Assembly (NCBI RefSeq): GCF_003286085.1
Contig: NW_020825288.1
Location: forward strand, 5,828,001 to 5,892,000
Length of the DNA: 64,000 nt
Source of the DNA: Drosophila persimilis
Taxonomy: Eukaryota; Arthropoda; Insecta; Diptera; Drosophilidae
Direction of reading: 5' to 3'
Position numbers and translations under genes: made by a program. The notes below the pieces were generated by a model, which saw nothing but the letters and a program-made list of their open reading frames with translations, made no database searches and was not told the origin of the DNA. Below, in pieces: positions 10,613 to 22,448 of the stretch (position 1 is the first letter of the stretch; every line of letters starts with the position of its first letter).

Positions 10613-12006
10613 TTAGACCAATGGTGCATCGGCGTCTAGGTGATAACTCTTTACAGGTGAGAACCACAGAGAGGGATACTTTGCGTCCGTCAGGTCAAAG
10701 TCGGAGCTGGTGTCGACCTTGTTGCGCTTCTGCACCAGCGTGTAGTGCGACCACACCAACTGGGCACAGCGCCGCTTGGGTGAGTGTGTGATGCGCAGCT
10801 CAATCAGAAACTGTGTGGTGTTCGAGTCCTCGTCCAACGGCATGACGCTGCCACGTCTCTGGCGCATATGCCCAGTGGTGCCCCTTGTCTGTGACGACTT
10901 CTGCAGGACCAGCGTTACTGTGTTGCCAAACAGCCGGTAGCGTCCACGCAGAACATCTGGGCGTATGTTGTGCAAGTTCCGAATCTTGGTGACTCCCTGG
11001 GATGGCTCGTCGGCGCTCGTCATCATCAGAACCTTGCCATCGGGCATGAATCGAATATACCGGTAATATTCCACAAGCTGTACAGGTCGATAGAATTGGT
11101 CCTGAAAACTGTTCTCGCCCATTCGCAGGTACGTGGTTTTGCTAATATAACATCCGCTGAAATTAACTCTCTCCCGACGAATAAACATGTCGCGCCAGGA
11201 GCTGTAGACGGTTGTATTCTCCGAATCCTGGGCATCTAAAGTACCAGTGCTGTGGCCCCAAACTCTGTGAAGTAAGAGATTAATATATACAAGAATACAA
11301 TTAGTATATGCAGGGGAAGGACCTACTTAACACATGCCAGTCGCCAAAGCTCCTCCTCTCGTGCATACACGTAGAACCCTTTGCAGACAGCGGAGCATTG
11401 TTCTAGTGAGCGCATATCCAGCTGGGAGGATACGACCCAGCGCAGGATTCGCATCACAATCTCGGGTGGCAAATCGGAGATGTGTAGTCCCGTAGAGATG
11501 ACGCCAGGATCTCGGCTGGATGCCATTAGCTTGCCGTTGTAGACATTCTCTTGACTTAGGTCATGCTGGAACTTTTCATACAAGTTTTCGATCAATTTGT
11601 CGCCGCCCTCTATCCCCTCGGACTGCGGCTGCCCAAGATCAAGTTGCTTGGCGAAGTCACTGGCCATGTTATTATACTTCTTGTTGGCCTCGTTGTTTAG
11701 TTTCTGCTGCTCATAGAACTTGAACTCAATATCAGGTACGATCTGCGTGGCCTTGCGATAGAACGGTATTGCGTCGTAGACCTTGCCTCTTTGCTCCAGT
11801 TGAACTGCCGTGCGGTACAGACTCTCCGCTTTGGCCTGCAGAAGATCAGCCTCACTGGCATGGCCATGGCCAGGGACAGTTGACCCGGCGTCCACCTGTG
11901 TGAGCTCCGCCTGCACTTGTAGCTCCCGCTGCCAGCTTTCGCGGAACGTATCCAGAGCACTTACCCCCTGACCTTGGCCCTCTGTGTCTGAATCCACTTC
12001 CGACAT
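10613..12006 (-). CDS. Fbxo9: F-box only protein 9 homologue
   Basis: Two exons: 11327-12006 and 10613-11264, giving 443 residues. An acidic N-terminus is followed by a TPR-like helical region (SLYRTAVQLEQRGKVYDAIPFYRKA), a canonical F-box (LPPEIVMRILRWVV, ending EELWRLACVKVWG) and the FBXO9 C-terminal region (SWRDMFIRRERVNFSGCY). The start is the ATG at 12006 (MSEVDSDTEG); the frame continues upstream only through a GTG. FBXO9 is the substrate receptor of an SCF ligase, binding SKP1 through the F-box. Its position 2 kb from two SKP1-like genes is notable but may be chance. It shares a divergent promoter with Polr3C. Confidence 0.9.
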
Positions 12007-12652
12007 CGTTGAAAGCACTGGACGGAAAAGGAAAATAAGTTAAAAATAAATCGCCACGTTATTTTGACGCAATTTCTAACCTGAAAGAATTTTAGTATTT
12101 TTTCTTGGACCGTTCAGAAGATGAAACCGAGTAAAATATGTGGGCGAGAACTGTATTTATAATGAAGGGCCGCGCGTATTGCTGATAGTGGCCGCGGGCT
12201 TCACCCCAGAATCTTGTTGTAGTTTTCGATCGGGTGCAACATGTGGCCATTGGTAAGACCCCTAAGATTAAATTTATTCAGATAAAACAGTAACGTAACT
12301 GTATCTGTAAAAGTATGTTGTTTTTCGGTGAATATAGTGGCTGCAAAACCATCGATGGCACAATCGATAAGATCGATGTCCGAGAAAGTAGCGATGGGCA
12401 AAACTACAAGTCACAATAAATCACTATTCACCAGCCAGGTAATCCTTCCTCCTGATTTGGAACGGAATAGCTGTTAAATTGTATCCCGCCTATTAGTTGA
12501 TCACTACCGTGACTCGTGAGAACGGTTTTGATACCTATCGATATCGACACGTTTGTTGATAAAACAGCTGAATTCAACGAGGTGTTTTTGTTGTGTAGAT
12601 TTTGTTAAAAAAATGTTAAAAGATCAAAGAAAAAGAAAAGACTGATGCAATC
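12007..12652. promoter_or_regulatory. divergent Fbxo9 / Polr3C promoter region
   Basis: TATCGATA lies at 12536-12543, about 110 bases before the Polr3C ATG. A cluster of ATCGAT sites lies at about 12351-12380 (ATCGATGG, ATCGATAA, ATCGATGT). These are DREF/BEAF-type motifs. No separate gene was seen in the interval. Confidence 0.6.
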
Positions 12653-14535
12653 ATGTCTGCGGACTACGCTCATCTGTGCTCTGCGATTGTGGAACAGTGT
12701 TTCGGGAAAGTGTCGCAGTCGGTGTCTGATTGTTTGTTTTCGGCAACCACGCGGACATTGTCGCAAATCGCGAGTGCCACAAAGTTATCCCGCAAAGAGG
12801 TAGGACTAGCACTATCGGTGCTAATTAATTTTCGTTTAGTGAACTTCGAAGCCACCAAATTGAATCCGTTTGTCCCAGAATATTCCCTTAGTCGTCAAGA
12901 TATTCTCTGTCTGCTGCGTTACCCGCGGTAAGCCCTCGCCGTCCCATACAAAATCGAGCATGACAAAATAACGAGAATTCGCTTTAGGTACATTCATATG
13001 GTACAAAAAAAGTATGGAAGTATTGGTGCATCTATTGCAGAGGAGCTAATCAGCGCGGGCTCGGATACAGCGAGCGCGACACTGACAAAATGCCTATCAG
13101 ATGAAGATACCAGGGCGGATAGTGCCGAATCCTACCGCAACATCTTTCTGCAAATGATAACCGATCACTATATCATTAAGAGGCCGGAGCTAATATTGTC
13201 GGAAGAGCAGGATGAGGTCCTGCCGAAATTCGAAAGCAACGAGTGTGATTATTTCAGGCACCCCAACGTTGATCTTCAGCTGATAGAGAAGATCCGAAGA
13301 GGCGAGGCAACATTAGCAGAAGCCGGGGACAGTAACATGATCTGGAACGTCAACTATGACCGTTTCCATCAGGACTTTCGGGATGCCATCATGATAGACG
13401 CCATTGAACGCAAGCTGGGGGAAAATGCTTCCGAATGCTTTCGTTTCATATTGAAGATAATGTACAAAACAACGGATCCATGGCAGCGCGTGGGTATAAG
13501 GACTCTTAGTGTGTCAAGGCACAGATAAAAACTGTGGCTTCATCTCTCACATACAGAAACTATCCAACCAAATCACATTTGTGGATATTAAGCAGACAAT
13601 CGAGAAGAAATCGAACAATCTGGATCTTATGAAGCACTTGGATCAGTACATAACTTTACTAAGTAATAATAATCAACCAGAGAATTGGGCGAATTTCTAC
13701 AACATGTTTGGTTTACACATTTTAGCTGACGACTCCCTTGGTTTCCTTCGAAGAGTGGGTGACATGGGTGGCGGTCTGTATGTTGTGGATATGGAACATG
13801 CGTTTCAGTCGCTTGCCTTTGCGTGCATTGAGTCTGTGATTACTGAGCGTTTTGGTTCAAAAGCGGCACGAATATTCCGAGTGATACGCTTCAAGAAATT
13901 TATAGAACAAGAGGATTTGCAGAAAGAGGCGATGATACCGGCCAAGGAGGCCAAATCACTTGCCTACAATTTGTTCCAGGATCAGTTTATTCACGTCAAG
14001 GCGATCAAGAAAGCTGGTGGCGGGGGCAATGGTCTGGCAAAGGCGTTCTATCTCTTTCAGATCAAGGAAAAGGATGTGAGACAATTTAGATTAAAAGCTG
14101 ATTTAAAAAATATTTACATCTAATCTACTTCATGCAGTCTGTGAGGATGTTACTGGACGTTTGCTACAAGTCCCTCTATAACACCATCGAGCGTTCAAAC
14201 TTTGAGAAAAATGAGCACACGGGTCTTATAGATAAATCACTAAGACTGGACTGCATAGTGGAGACCATGAAGGAGCGCGGAGAATCTGACGAATACATTG
14301 CCGAGGTAAATCCAGGTTTAAACAACTGCACAATGGTGTCTGAGAGGTCTGTCTCTTTGCATTTCAGATTGTGGAGACATTCACACCACCCGAAGTTGAG
14401 ATCCTTAATAAGGTCAAAAATCGTATAAAGACCTTATCGAAGGCCGAACTGACAATGGACCAAACCATCTTCCTTCTGCAAATGTACCAGCATCATTGTA
14501 CAATTTTACCAACTGGCATTGGAAAATATAAATAA
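12653..14535 (+). CDS. Polr3C: RNA polymerase III subunit RPC3 (POLR3C)
   Basis: Five exons: 12653-12927, 12988-13489, 13557-14075, 14138-14305 and 14368-14535. The joined frame is open and gives 543 residues, close to the human subunit (534). The N-terminal helix-turn-helix region (LCSAIVEQCFG, then SRKEVGLALSVLINFRLV), the central FRHPNVDLQLIEKIRRGE and the C-terminal winged helices match RPC3/RPC82. This subunit forms a subcomplex with RPC6 and RPC7 that helps RNA polymerase III initiate on tRNA and 5S genes. The join at 13489/13557 was chosen because only it restores the frame with a normal-size (67-base) intron. It is convergent with Vac14, with ends 171 bases apart. Confidence 0.9.
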
Positions 14536-14706
14536 TAATAATCGAAAAGCAATCGAAGAGATATTCGAATAATCTTATTTATTGAGAAAATCAAATGCAA
14601 GGTTACTATCGAATTTCAGGCAGTTTCATGTTTATTAAAACAGAAATGCGATTGACTGCACGATTAATCACAGGTTATTTAAATAAAATATGCTTAAAAA
14701 GATGTA

Positions 14707-17287
14707 TTACTCTGGCGTAATTACGCTACGCTTACGATGCACGATTCGCTGTTCCCGGTGTGCCTTTTGCAATTTGATGAAATGCTGTTGCAGGGCATCA
14801 AAATCGATCCCGCTCTTGTATTCCAGCGAATTGCGCTCATCGCTAAGCGGGAAATAGAAAAAGATGTGCAAGTGTCTATCAGTAGAAGAATATTGAATCT
14901 TACATGCGATCCTGGCCCCAATAGTTGGGCACGCACTGGAGACGGTTGCGAAGGGTGTCGAAGGCCTCCGTTTGGGGCAGCAGCATGAGAATGCCAAACA
15001 GAGCGTGTGCCAAATATTGTGCATCGGCGCCATTGTTCGCTTTCGATACGAGCGTTAGCCGTAGCGTTGCAAATATTGGTGATTCAATCAACTGTACAAG
15101 CTTATCCAGTTCGTTCAGCAGTTCCAGGGTCACTTCAACATCAGCACTTGAGGGAACAAATAAGCAAAAGTAAGCGAAAGGGTTGTGTGGATATGAAGTA
15201 ATTACCTACAATAGTACGACCAGCTGGGAAACATGTTGATAGCTTTGCGCTAGTAAGCACAGCGACAGGGTGGACACCGGACAGTGGGCCCAGCTCTTGT
15301 AGAGGCATTGAAACAGATCGGCAGACTTTTCGTTGGAAATGTTCCGCAAGCTGGTTCGCAGCTCGAACAGCTCCGTGGAGGTCAACAGTATGATGTTCAG
15401 CATGCGCACCACAGTGGAGGCAAACTTCAAGTTGGGCACTTCCTCTGCAATGATCTCAGCGAATGTGCGGTAGATGTATTCAGCATTCAGCAGCACACAG
15501 AGATTCCTGTTGTACAGCGAAACAACCATTTTTGTAGTTTATGTTTTTGCATATTATGAGAAAAGAATAAATTACCTTATGATAAGGCTAGCTCTGTTCT
15601 CCAAAATCAGTTTCTCTTCGCTAAAGAGGTTCAATAAGCTAAGTAAAAACTTGCGGTAATGTGTCTTGTTGAAGTCATTGAGATCTAGAAAATAAATATA
15701 GCAATATCAATTATTTGGGGCTTGATTTTGTCCCTACCTCTCGTATCCTGCGAGTTGACAATCTCCGCCAGAACGGACAGACTTTGGAGCACCACCTCAT
15801 CAGAGTTGTCGGCGAGCGTGGATAGGAGATTGTTATTCAAATTGCTGGCATGAATGGACATTTCATTTGGAAAATTGGTAAACAAATGATGCATCCATTT
15901 GAGCACAGCGATTTTTGTGTGCATAGAGTTATGCGTGAGGTACTGCGACAGAACGTCCATAATGGAACGCAAGTCAATCTTTGCAATGGTCTGCGTTTTG
16001 AGTTCCTTGGTGGAAACAAGGCGCATCATCGAGCTGTTCACAGATACGGCGCACTCCTTTATGCCTAAGAAAGAGGATATACTGCTGTAATTCAATTCAG
16101 TTTGCACGCCAGATCTGACGAGTCTTACTCCGTTTGGATTCCACATTATATTCGAGGCAGGGCAGTATAGCTGTGAATATACCGCCGGCAAAGGGCAATA
16201 CATTTGGGCCAAATATTTGCACGAACTCCCGAATCCAGGTGATGGCAATCGATTTGATCAGCTCGTTGGGCGACTGGGCATGGGTGATCAGCGTATTAAT
16301 GGTGTCCTCCATCCGTACCGAGGACGAGTCGTTGCGTATCGACTTCAGAAACTGGCTAATCGTCGTCTCGCACATGCGCTGTATTTCGGGTGTGTTATCC
16401 TCGAGCATAACGAACAGGCCATCCAGGATCTCCGTGAGATAGTTGACCATGTTGATATCTGGGACCGCATTTAAGATTGATATCCATGAGATTACATATT
16501 GGCGTCCGAACGCATCCTTAACGTAGATATGCTCTCTAAGCAGTGGAATGAACGCCTCCAGGTTGAAGGTCTGTGAGGATTCTGTAACAATATCCTTTTT
16601 GCAGGAATGTTGAGAAAGTTATTCTGTGACCACCAAAGCCATTTTATCCAGCATACCTTCAACAAACGGTCCAACAGTTCGCTGCCATCCTTCACCATTT
16701 GATCAGAGTCAGTGACTAGCCTAGAAAGTGCACCAAACAGCTCTGGAAAGAAGGGTATAATAGCGGAGCGGGCCACCTTGACCACATTGTACAGCGATTC
16801 ACAGGCAAAATAACGGACGCGCAAATCTGGATCGGAGAGGCAATTCAATATGGGCGTCACAAGTTCATTGACGTACTTATCCGAGTCCTGCCACCGAGAA
16901 ATTAATACATGTCTATCTGTTCTGCGTGTTCGTGACTAATTGGCAAAACATACCTTTCCCAGCCCTAATCCAGTAGCGGCCAGTCCGATAAGAGCCCCTT
17001 TGCGGCGATTCGCGTCCCGTGATGTGGCATAGTCATTCGACAAGACTTCAATTAGTTTACGAATTTGACCCGAGTTGTTCTTGTGGTTGAATTCCGTCAC
17101 CATTCTTCATGGGAGTGCAACAGAATCCAGTCAAAATGTTTTGATTAGGTGTGACGACTGGGCTACGACTCTTTTTGGGTTCTACGTACTTTTCGATCTC
17201 TTGGGAGGCCAACTTTCGTTTCTCGTACACCTTGTCGCCCAGCGCCTTGGCGCAGGATTCACTCAGCGGTGCATAGGGCGGCTCCAT
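14707..17287 (-). CDS. Vac14: Vac14 scaffold of the PIKfyve complex
   Basis: Nine exons from the ATG at 17287: 17190-17287, 16954-17104, 16657-16887, 16129-16594, 15738-16064, 15576-15684, 15210-15506, 14904-15146 and 14707-14875. All junctions keep the frame and give 696 residues. The protein is built of HEAT-like helical repeats. Family marks include KRKLASQEIEK, RRKGALIGLAATGLGLGK, PDLRVRYFACESLYNV, a central Vac14 domain near HAQSPNELIKSIAITWI and a C-terminal DKLVQLIESPIF, then MLLPQTEAF and LQCVPN. Vac14 scaffolds the Fab1/PIKfyve kinase and Fig4 phosphatase that make and turn over PI(3,5)P2 on endolysosomes. The acceptor of exon 4 (CAAAAAG at 16595-16600) is weak but gives the conserved DIVTESS sequence; the stronger CAG a few bases downstream breaks the frame. 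Confidence 0.9.
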
Positions 17288-17319
17288 CTTATAAATTTCT
17301 TTAAAAAACAAATAAAAAC

Positions 17320-17405
17320 AATAGCCTGTGGTCGGTTGCGAACAGTATGACCCTCAGAAATATACCAAAATATACCAGCTAACACTCGAAATATACCGAT
17401 AAAAA
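17320..17405 (-). promoter_or_regulatory. Vac14 core promoter, Ohler 6 repeats and Ohler 1-like site
   Basis: Read on the minus strand there are three GGTATATTT-type elements at about 17355-17396, then GGTCATACTG at about 17344-17353. These match the Ohler motif 6 and motif 1 (M1BP) consensus used by constitutive fly promoters, in the order and spacing expected just upstream of the ATG at 17287. Confidence 0.55.
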
Positions 17406-18085
17406 AAACTAACTTAACGCCCCCCTATTTAAACAGGTGGAAAACTTGAGAAAGGCCGCGGAAAATAATACTGTATTTAAATTCTTATTGTAGGAAAGCA
17501 TTTTGATACCCACTAGTCGACACTGAGCGTTCTCCTCTATCCATGATCAGGAGATTACAAATGGGCTCCAATTGAATCATCAGCAGCCTTGGCTAGGACC
17601 TTCAGCACTGCAGACATACTAGTTTTAAGTCCACCCTTTTATTTGATTTGCTGATTTGACAACAAAAAATTAAGGTATACAACGTAAGTTCGAATGAAAT
17701 GTTTCTTCATTTGACCACTTGTTGCTTGTGGGCATCTTTATACCCTATTTCTTTTGATTAATACTAGAATACAGCTTTCCACGCTGCTTGGAAACGAAAT
17801 TAACAATGACTTTTTCAAAGAGCAAAAGGTAGAAGTTAAAAAAAGTGTGGAATTTCTTTTAAATAGTACATATGTATAACCAAAAATTTATTTCAGACTT
17901 TTTGCTAACTTAGACGTTTACAATTGGTTGCTAACATAAAACTAAACAATTAAGTTGCTAATACTAAGACAGTTTATGGAGAGAGATCCACTGTCATTGT
18001 TATCACTTTAAAATATGCATAAAATAAACTTTAAATCCATCAATGTATAAAAATCTCCATGGCTTCGGCTCCTTACAAGCGTCCC
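17406..18085. other. gap between Vac14 and Hsp70 left copy, including Hsp70 3' UTR
   Basis: No gene seen. From about 17890 to 18085 the sequence is the 3' UTR and flank of the left Hsp70. It is recognisably similar, but clearly diverged, to the flank of the right copy (24607-24800). Both carry GCTAACTTAGAC-like and CATCAATGTA segments. Confidence 0.6.
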
Positions 18086-20011
18086 TTAGTCGACCTCCTC
18101 GACAGTGGGTCCAGAAAAGCCTCCAAATCCGCCGGCCTGCTGGCCACAGTTGGCTCCTGCCGCAGGACCTGCCGCAGCGCCCTGCTGATGAATCTTGGTC
18201 ATTATCGGGGAACAGTGCTTGGTGAGCTCCTCCATCTTGTGGTCGAACTCCTCCTTCTCGGCGGTGGTGTTCATGTCCAGCCACTTGATGGTCTCGTTGC
18301 ACTTCTCCAGAACGGAAGCCTTATCGGCCTCGCTCAGTTTATCGGATCCGGCCTGTTCCACGGCCTGCTTGACGTTGAAGACGTAACCCTCCAGGCTGTT
18401 GCGCGAGGATACGCGCTGGCGCTGCTTCTCATCCTCGTCGGCGTAGCGCTCTGCCTCGTTCACCATGCGGTCGATATCAGCTTGGGATAGGCGGCCCTTG
18501 TCGTTCTGTATGGTAATGTTCTTGGCCTTGCCCGTGCTCATTTCCTTGGCAGTGACGTTGAGGATGCCGTTGGCGTCCAGGTCGAAAGTGACTTCGATCT
18601 GAGGCACGCCTCGCGGCGCTGGAGGAATTCCCGACAGTTCGAAGGTGCCCAGGGCGTTGTTGTCTTTGGTCATTGCGCGCTCGCCCTCGAACACCTGGAT
18701 GGACACTCCGGGCTGGTTGTCGGCGTACGTCGAGAAGGTCTTGGTCTGCTTTGAGGGAATGCGGCAGTTGCGCTCGATCAGCTTTGTCATCACTCCGCCA
18801 GCAGTCTCTATGCCGAGGGAGAGCGGCGCCACATCCACCAGCAACACGTCCTGGATCTTGCCGCTTTGGTCGCCACTGAGGATCGCGGCCTGGACAGCAG
18901 CGCCGTAGGCCACCGCCTCGTCTGGATTGATGGACAGGTTGAGGCTCTTGCCGTTGAAGAACTGTTGGAGGAGGCTCTGCACCTTAGGGATGCGCGTGGA
19001 GCCGCCTACGAGCACAATGTCATGGATCTGGCTCTTGTCCATCTTGGCGTCGGTGAGGGCCTTCTCCACCGGCTGCAATGTGTTCCTGAAGAGGTCGGCG
19101 CACAGTTCCTCGAAACGTGCGCGGCTCATCTTGGTGTAGTAGTCGTGGCCCTCGAACAGAGCGTCTATCTCAATGGTCGCCTCCGTGCTGGAGGAGAGGG
19201 TGCGCTTGGCCCGCTCGGCCGCCGTTCGGAGGCGTCGCAGAGCACGAGGGTTGGAGCGCAGATCCTTCTTGAATTTACGCTTGAACTCGTCTGCGAGGTG
19301 TGTGACCAGTCGGTTGTCAAAGTCCTCGCCGCCCAGGTGGGTGTCTCCGGCAGTGGCCCGCACCTCAAACAGGGATCCCTCGTCGATGGTCAGGATGGAA
19401 ACGTCGAAGGTTCCGCCGCCCAGGTCGAAGATGAGCACGTTGCGCTCACCCTTCAGATTCTTGTCCAGCCCATAGGCCAGCGCGGCCGCCGTCGGCTCAT
19501 TGACGATTCTGAGCACATTGAGGCCTGCAATGCGGCCAGCATCCTTCGTGGCCTGGCGCTGTGAGTCGTTGAAGTAGGCAGGCACTGTGATGACTGCGTC
19601 TGTGATGGTCTGGCCCAGATAAGCCTCGGCCGTCTCCTTCATTTTGACCAGCACCATCGAGCTGATCTCCTCCGGGGAAAAGCGCTTCGCTTCGCCCTTG
19701 AACTCAACACCAATCTTTGGCTTGCCTCCATCGCTTACCACCTTGAACGGCCAGTGCTTGATGTCCTCCGCAATCTTGGGATCGTCGTACCTGCGCCCAA
19801 TCAGGCGCTTCGCATCGAACACTGTGTTCTTCGGGTTCATCGCCACCTGGTTCTTGGCGGCGTCGCCAATCAGGCGCTCCGACTCTGTGAATCCCACATA
19901 GCTGGGCGTCGTCCGGTTTCCCTGGTCGTTGGCGATGATCTCCACCTTTCCGTGCTGGTAGACACCCACGCAGGAGTACGTGGTGCCCAAGTCGATGCCA
20001 ATAGCCGGCAT
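18086..20011 (-). CDS. Hsp70: heat shock protein 70, left copy
   Basis: Intronless 641-residue inducible cytosolic Hsp70. The ATPase domain starts [12 protein letters not shown] and carries the phosphate loop [12 protein letters not shown] and [13 protein letters not shown]. The substrate-binding domain follows, and the C-terminus is GPTVEEVD, whose EEVD tail binds TPR co-chaperones. Lack of introns is usual for heat-inducible copies and allows expression when splicing is blocked by heat. It differs from the right copy by one residue, Ala instead of Ser in the DEDEKQRQR region (ERYADEDE here). It is transcribed away from its partner. The promoter has heat shock elements, GAGA sites and a TATA box. 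Confidence 0.97.
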   Translation of the reverse strand: MPAIGIDLGTTYSCVGVYQHGKVEIIANDQGNRTTPSYVGFTESERLIGDAAKNQVAMNPKNTVFDAKRLIGRRYDDPKIAEDIKHWPFKVVSDGGKPKIGVEFKGEAKRFSPEEISSMVLVKMKETAEAYLGQTITDAVITVPAYFNDSQRQATKDAGRIAGLNVLRIVNEPTAAALAYGLDKNLKGERNVLIFDLGGGTFDVSILTIDEGSLFEVRATAGDTHLGGEDFDNRLVTHLADEFKRKFKKDLRSNPRALRRLRTAAERAKRTLSSSTEATIEIDALFEGHDYYTKMSRARFEELCADLFRNTLQPVEKALTDAKMDKSQIHDIVLVGGSTRIPKVQSLLQQFFNGKSLNLSINPDEAVAYGAAVQAAILSGDQSGKIQDVLLVDVAPLSLGIETAGGVMTKLIERNCRIPSKQTKTFSTYADNQPGVSIQVFEGERAMTKDNNALGTFELSGIPPAPRGVPQIEVTFDLDANGILNVTAKEMSTGKAKNITIQNDKGRLSQADIDRMVNEAERYADEDEKQRQRVSSRNSLEGYVFNVKQAVEQAGSDKLSEADKASVLEKCNETIKWLDMNTTAEKEEFDHKMEELTKHCSPIMTKIHQQGAAAGPAAGANCGQQAGGFGGFSGPTVEEVD

Positions 20012-20254
20012 TCTGTTTCTGTTTATGGTTTCTGGCTGTGTTTAAGATGCACTGGAACGTGTATTAATTGCTGCTTTTACTGTCGCAGGTAGTTTGTTCT
20101 TCTCAATGCGTATGGTTTCTTCTTTTGTTCAATTTGAGTTTTTTATAAATGGTTTACTTTGCTTTTTGCAGTTGTTTTGGCTTCTGGTAGCTCGCTTTGT
20201 TTCACTTTTGAGATGTGTTCTCTTCGCTTGTTTGAATTGAATTGCTGCGAAGAG

Positions 20255-20550
20255 AAACTGGCGGCTGTATTTATACCTGGCCGCTCTCCGTTCGAAACTT
20301 CGAGAGCTCTCTTCTAGAAATATCTTGAATGTTACCCTGAATCGCGTGCGTCAGAGCGAGACAACGAGTCTTGGCAGCTGTCAGAGGCCGCAGAGAGAGC
20401 GCAAACAGCTTGTACTCGTGAAAAAGGGTCGACGAAATTTCTCGACTTTTCCTGTGGCCAAAGTATCTGCGAGGTTCGAGTATCTGACCTACCGCAACAA
20501 GCGACTTGTTTTGGGAATCTAGAAAATTCGATTGATTTCTGGAGCATATC
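20255..20550 (-). promoter_or_regulatory. Hsp70: Hsp70 left promoter: TATA, heat shock elements, GAGA sites
   Basis: On the minus strand there is TATAAATA at 20268-20275. Just upstream is a TTCTAGAAGAGAGCTCTCGAAGTTTCGAA block of interlocked nGAAn units (20290-20321), and further out a GAAATTTCGTCGA unit (about 20435) and a TTCTAGATTCCC-like unit near 20520. GAGAG/CTCTC GAGA-factor sites lie around 20385-20400. Heat shock factor and GAGA factor are the expected binders, as in other fly Hsp70 genes. Confidence 0.85.
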
Positions 20551-20551
20551 A

Positions 20552-22141
20552 ATACAAATACATACAATACATACTTTTAGCTCAATGTTTGATGAGCAAT
20601 TAACGCGAGATACCCAAATCTGGATTATATTCTTTAGTATAAAAAAAAAATTTGTGATCTAGGTCAAAAGGTTTTTTTTTCAACAGGAAAATCCCCATCT
20701 CGAGTGATAGTAAAATGGATGAATCTGGACCCGTTGTACCGGAAGTCGAATGCTTTGCCTTTGGGTCGTTGTATACATCTTCTGGAGTCATTATTAAAAA
20801 GATTTATTTTTGTTTCGTCTCTCAATAATATATTATTCCTTTCTAAAGACTCATCTGACCCTGACCATGCCAAATGATTTTCAACGACTTTTTGCCTCAT
20901 CTTCAAAGGTTTTACTCGGAGTAAGGGAACTTTTCGGACATTACGTCCTGATAGGTCTATATATTGCAGTGTCCGACGAACCATCAGACCTGATGTTTCT
21001 TTGCCAATTTGAGCGGATATGATGATGCGGATGTCCGTTGTTTGTAAAGATTTCTTCTTCCATCCTCGATTTTCAATAAGTACTTTAGATATTAAAGCAT
21101 TCTGAACAAAAACTACCGAGCGTCCAAGACTTTTCGCAATTTCCCGGAGAATTTGAAGAAAACTTATTTTCTTCAGCAGTACGGCCTATCTAAAGAATTT
21201 TTTTAACTATCATGTACTTAAATATGAAGGAACTCAATAAAAACCAACCATCCTTTGACCAAATCCTTATCTTATCTTATCTTATACCTTATCTAATCCT
21301 TTAAAATTTATAAATAACACCAGTGTACTTATTATTTTGGCTAGACCAAAAATGCCCATTCAGCAAAAATTTATGCATAGAATTTTATTAAGATGGTTCC
21401 CCACTTTAATTTTTGATTTAAATATTTAGCATCCATACATTTATAAACATTCGAGCTATTCCATAACAAACTAGCACGACACCAATGTACTTATTTTTTT
21501 GGCCAGTAGTGTATGGTAGCCCCCTACTGTTTGCCCTGCAGTCCGCTTTCTATTTGAGATATGAGCTTTTACGCCTCGATACCAATTATTTCCCTTAAAA
21601 TTATCAATCAAGTCGCTTTAACCAGCGTATATCATACAAAATCATACCCATCGAATCCTTGTATTGGATCGATTTGTATTCATTTATTGTAAGCTACTTG
21701 GGTCGACTGTGCTCTGTTGGTGGAACACCGAATGAACACTCAAAAAATTCCCCCAACTGCTATCTTTAGGCGGACTACCTATTTTTGAGTAGAAAACTAT
21801 GCCGCCTGCAAACGAACCCAATCCATTCTATATTCTGAATTATATACTCAATTTTAAAAGTGTAAAAGTGTATGCTTCAAAATTGATTCAAAAGTTTTGA
21901 GGTGAGGCACTACTATTTCCATGAACACAGCTGATGTACAGACTTTATGTTCTTGAATAGCCAGATCGTTTGTCGAAACCGGACCACTTATCACAAATGG
22001 ATCCTTATATATAGTAGTTGTATTAACGGAATACTTATATACATACATACATATATATCTATCAATACCTTGCGCGTATTGCTCGTCTAACATCAAGATA
22101 AATGTACATACATATGTACATATGTTTGTACATATGGACAT
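20552..22141. other. spacer between the two Hsp70 promoters
   Basis: About 1.6 kb of AT-rich sequence. It contains a decayed Tc1-like element (20640-21515) and an ATCTT-rich simple repeat at about 21268-21295. The remainder (21516-22141) has no gene and no feature that I recognise. Confidence 0.7.
20640..21515 (-). mobile_element. decayed Tc1/mariner-type transposon remnant
   Basis: A stop-free minus-strand frame runs from about 21189 to 20664 and reads as a Tc1-like transposase. It has a first helix-turn-helix (ILREIAKSLGRSVVFVQNAL), a second DNA-binding segment (KKSLQTTDIRIIISAQIGK, then VRRTLQYIDLSGR), the KVPLL linker and a catalytic-type aspartate in LLRDETKINLF. The second Asp and the Glu of the DDE triad are gone. 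One end is recognisable: GTACTTATTTTTTTGGCCAGTAGTGTA at about 21489-21515 resembles a Tc1 terminus, and a similar GTACTTATTATTTTGGCTAG lies about 160 bases inside (21325), the IR/DR arrangement. The opposite end was not found. Long dead and truncated. Confidence 0.8.
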
Positions 22142-22448
22142 AAAAACTTCCGGAAATCATCCGAATTTTCTAGATTCCCAAAACAAGCCGCTTGTTGCGG
22201 TAGGTCAGATACTCGAACCTCACAGATACTTTGGCCAGAGGAAAAGTCGAGAAATTTCGTCGACCCTCTCTCACGAGTACAAGCTGTTTGCGCTCTCTCT
22301 GCGGCCTCTGACAGCTGCCAAGACTCGTCGTCTCGCTCTGACGCACGCGATTCAGGCTAACATTCAAGATATTTCTAGAAGAGAGCTCTCGAAGTTTCGA
22401 ACGGAGAGCGGCCAGGTATAAATACAGCCGCCAGTTTCTCTTCGCAGC
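22142..22448 (+). promoter_or_regulatory. Hsp70: Hsp70 right promoter: TATA, heat shock elements, GAGA sites
   Basis: TATAAATA at 22417-22424, with a heat shock element cluster at 22371-22402 (TTCTAGAAGAGAG, then CTCGAAGTTTCGAAC). Another nGAAnnTTCn unit lies at about 22250-22263 and one near 22167. GAGA-factor sites lie at about 22265-22300. The expected start is near 22449 (ATTCAATTCAAAC), leaving a 5' UTR of about 230 bases with the A-rich leader typical of Hsp70. Mirror image of the left promoter with a handful of base changes. Confidence 0.85.

Larger units (their letters stand above)
18059..20551. repeat. left arm of the Hsp70 inverted repeat
   Basis: A position p in this arm pairs with 42692 - p in the right arm, with no gap from the coding end out through the promoter. 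Identity is complete or nearly so across the first five-sixths of the coding region and the 5' UTR, slightly lower in the promoter, and drops sharply beyond the coding 3' end. Confidence 0.95.

Noticed and set aside
18866-19564. 232-codon open frame opposite Hsp70, identical in both copies (also 23128-23826)
   Set aside because: It is the antisense mirror of a strongly codon-biased gene; long antisense frames in Hsp70 are well known. Identity in both copies follows from gene conversion. No start context or family match.
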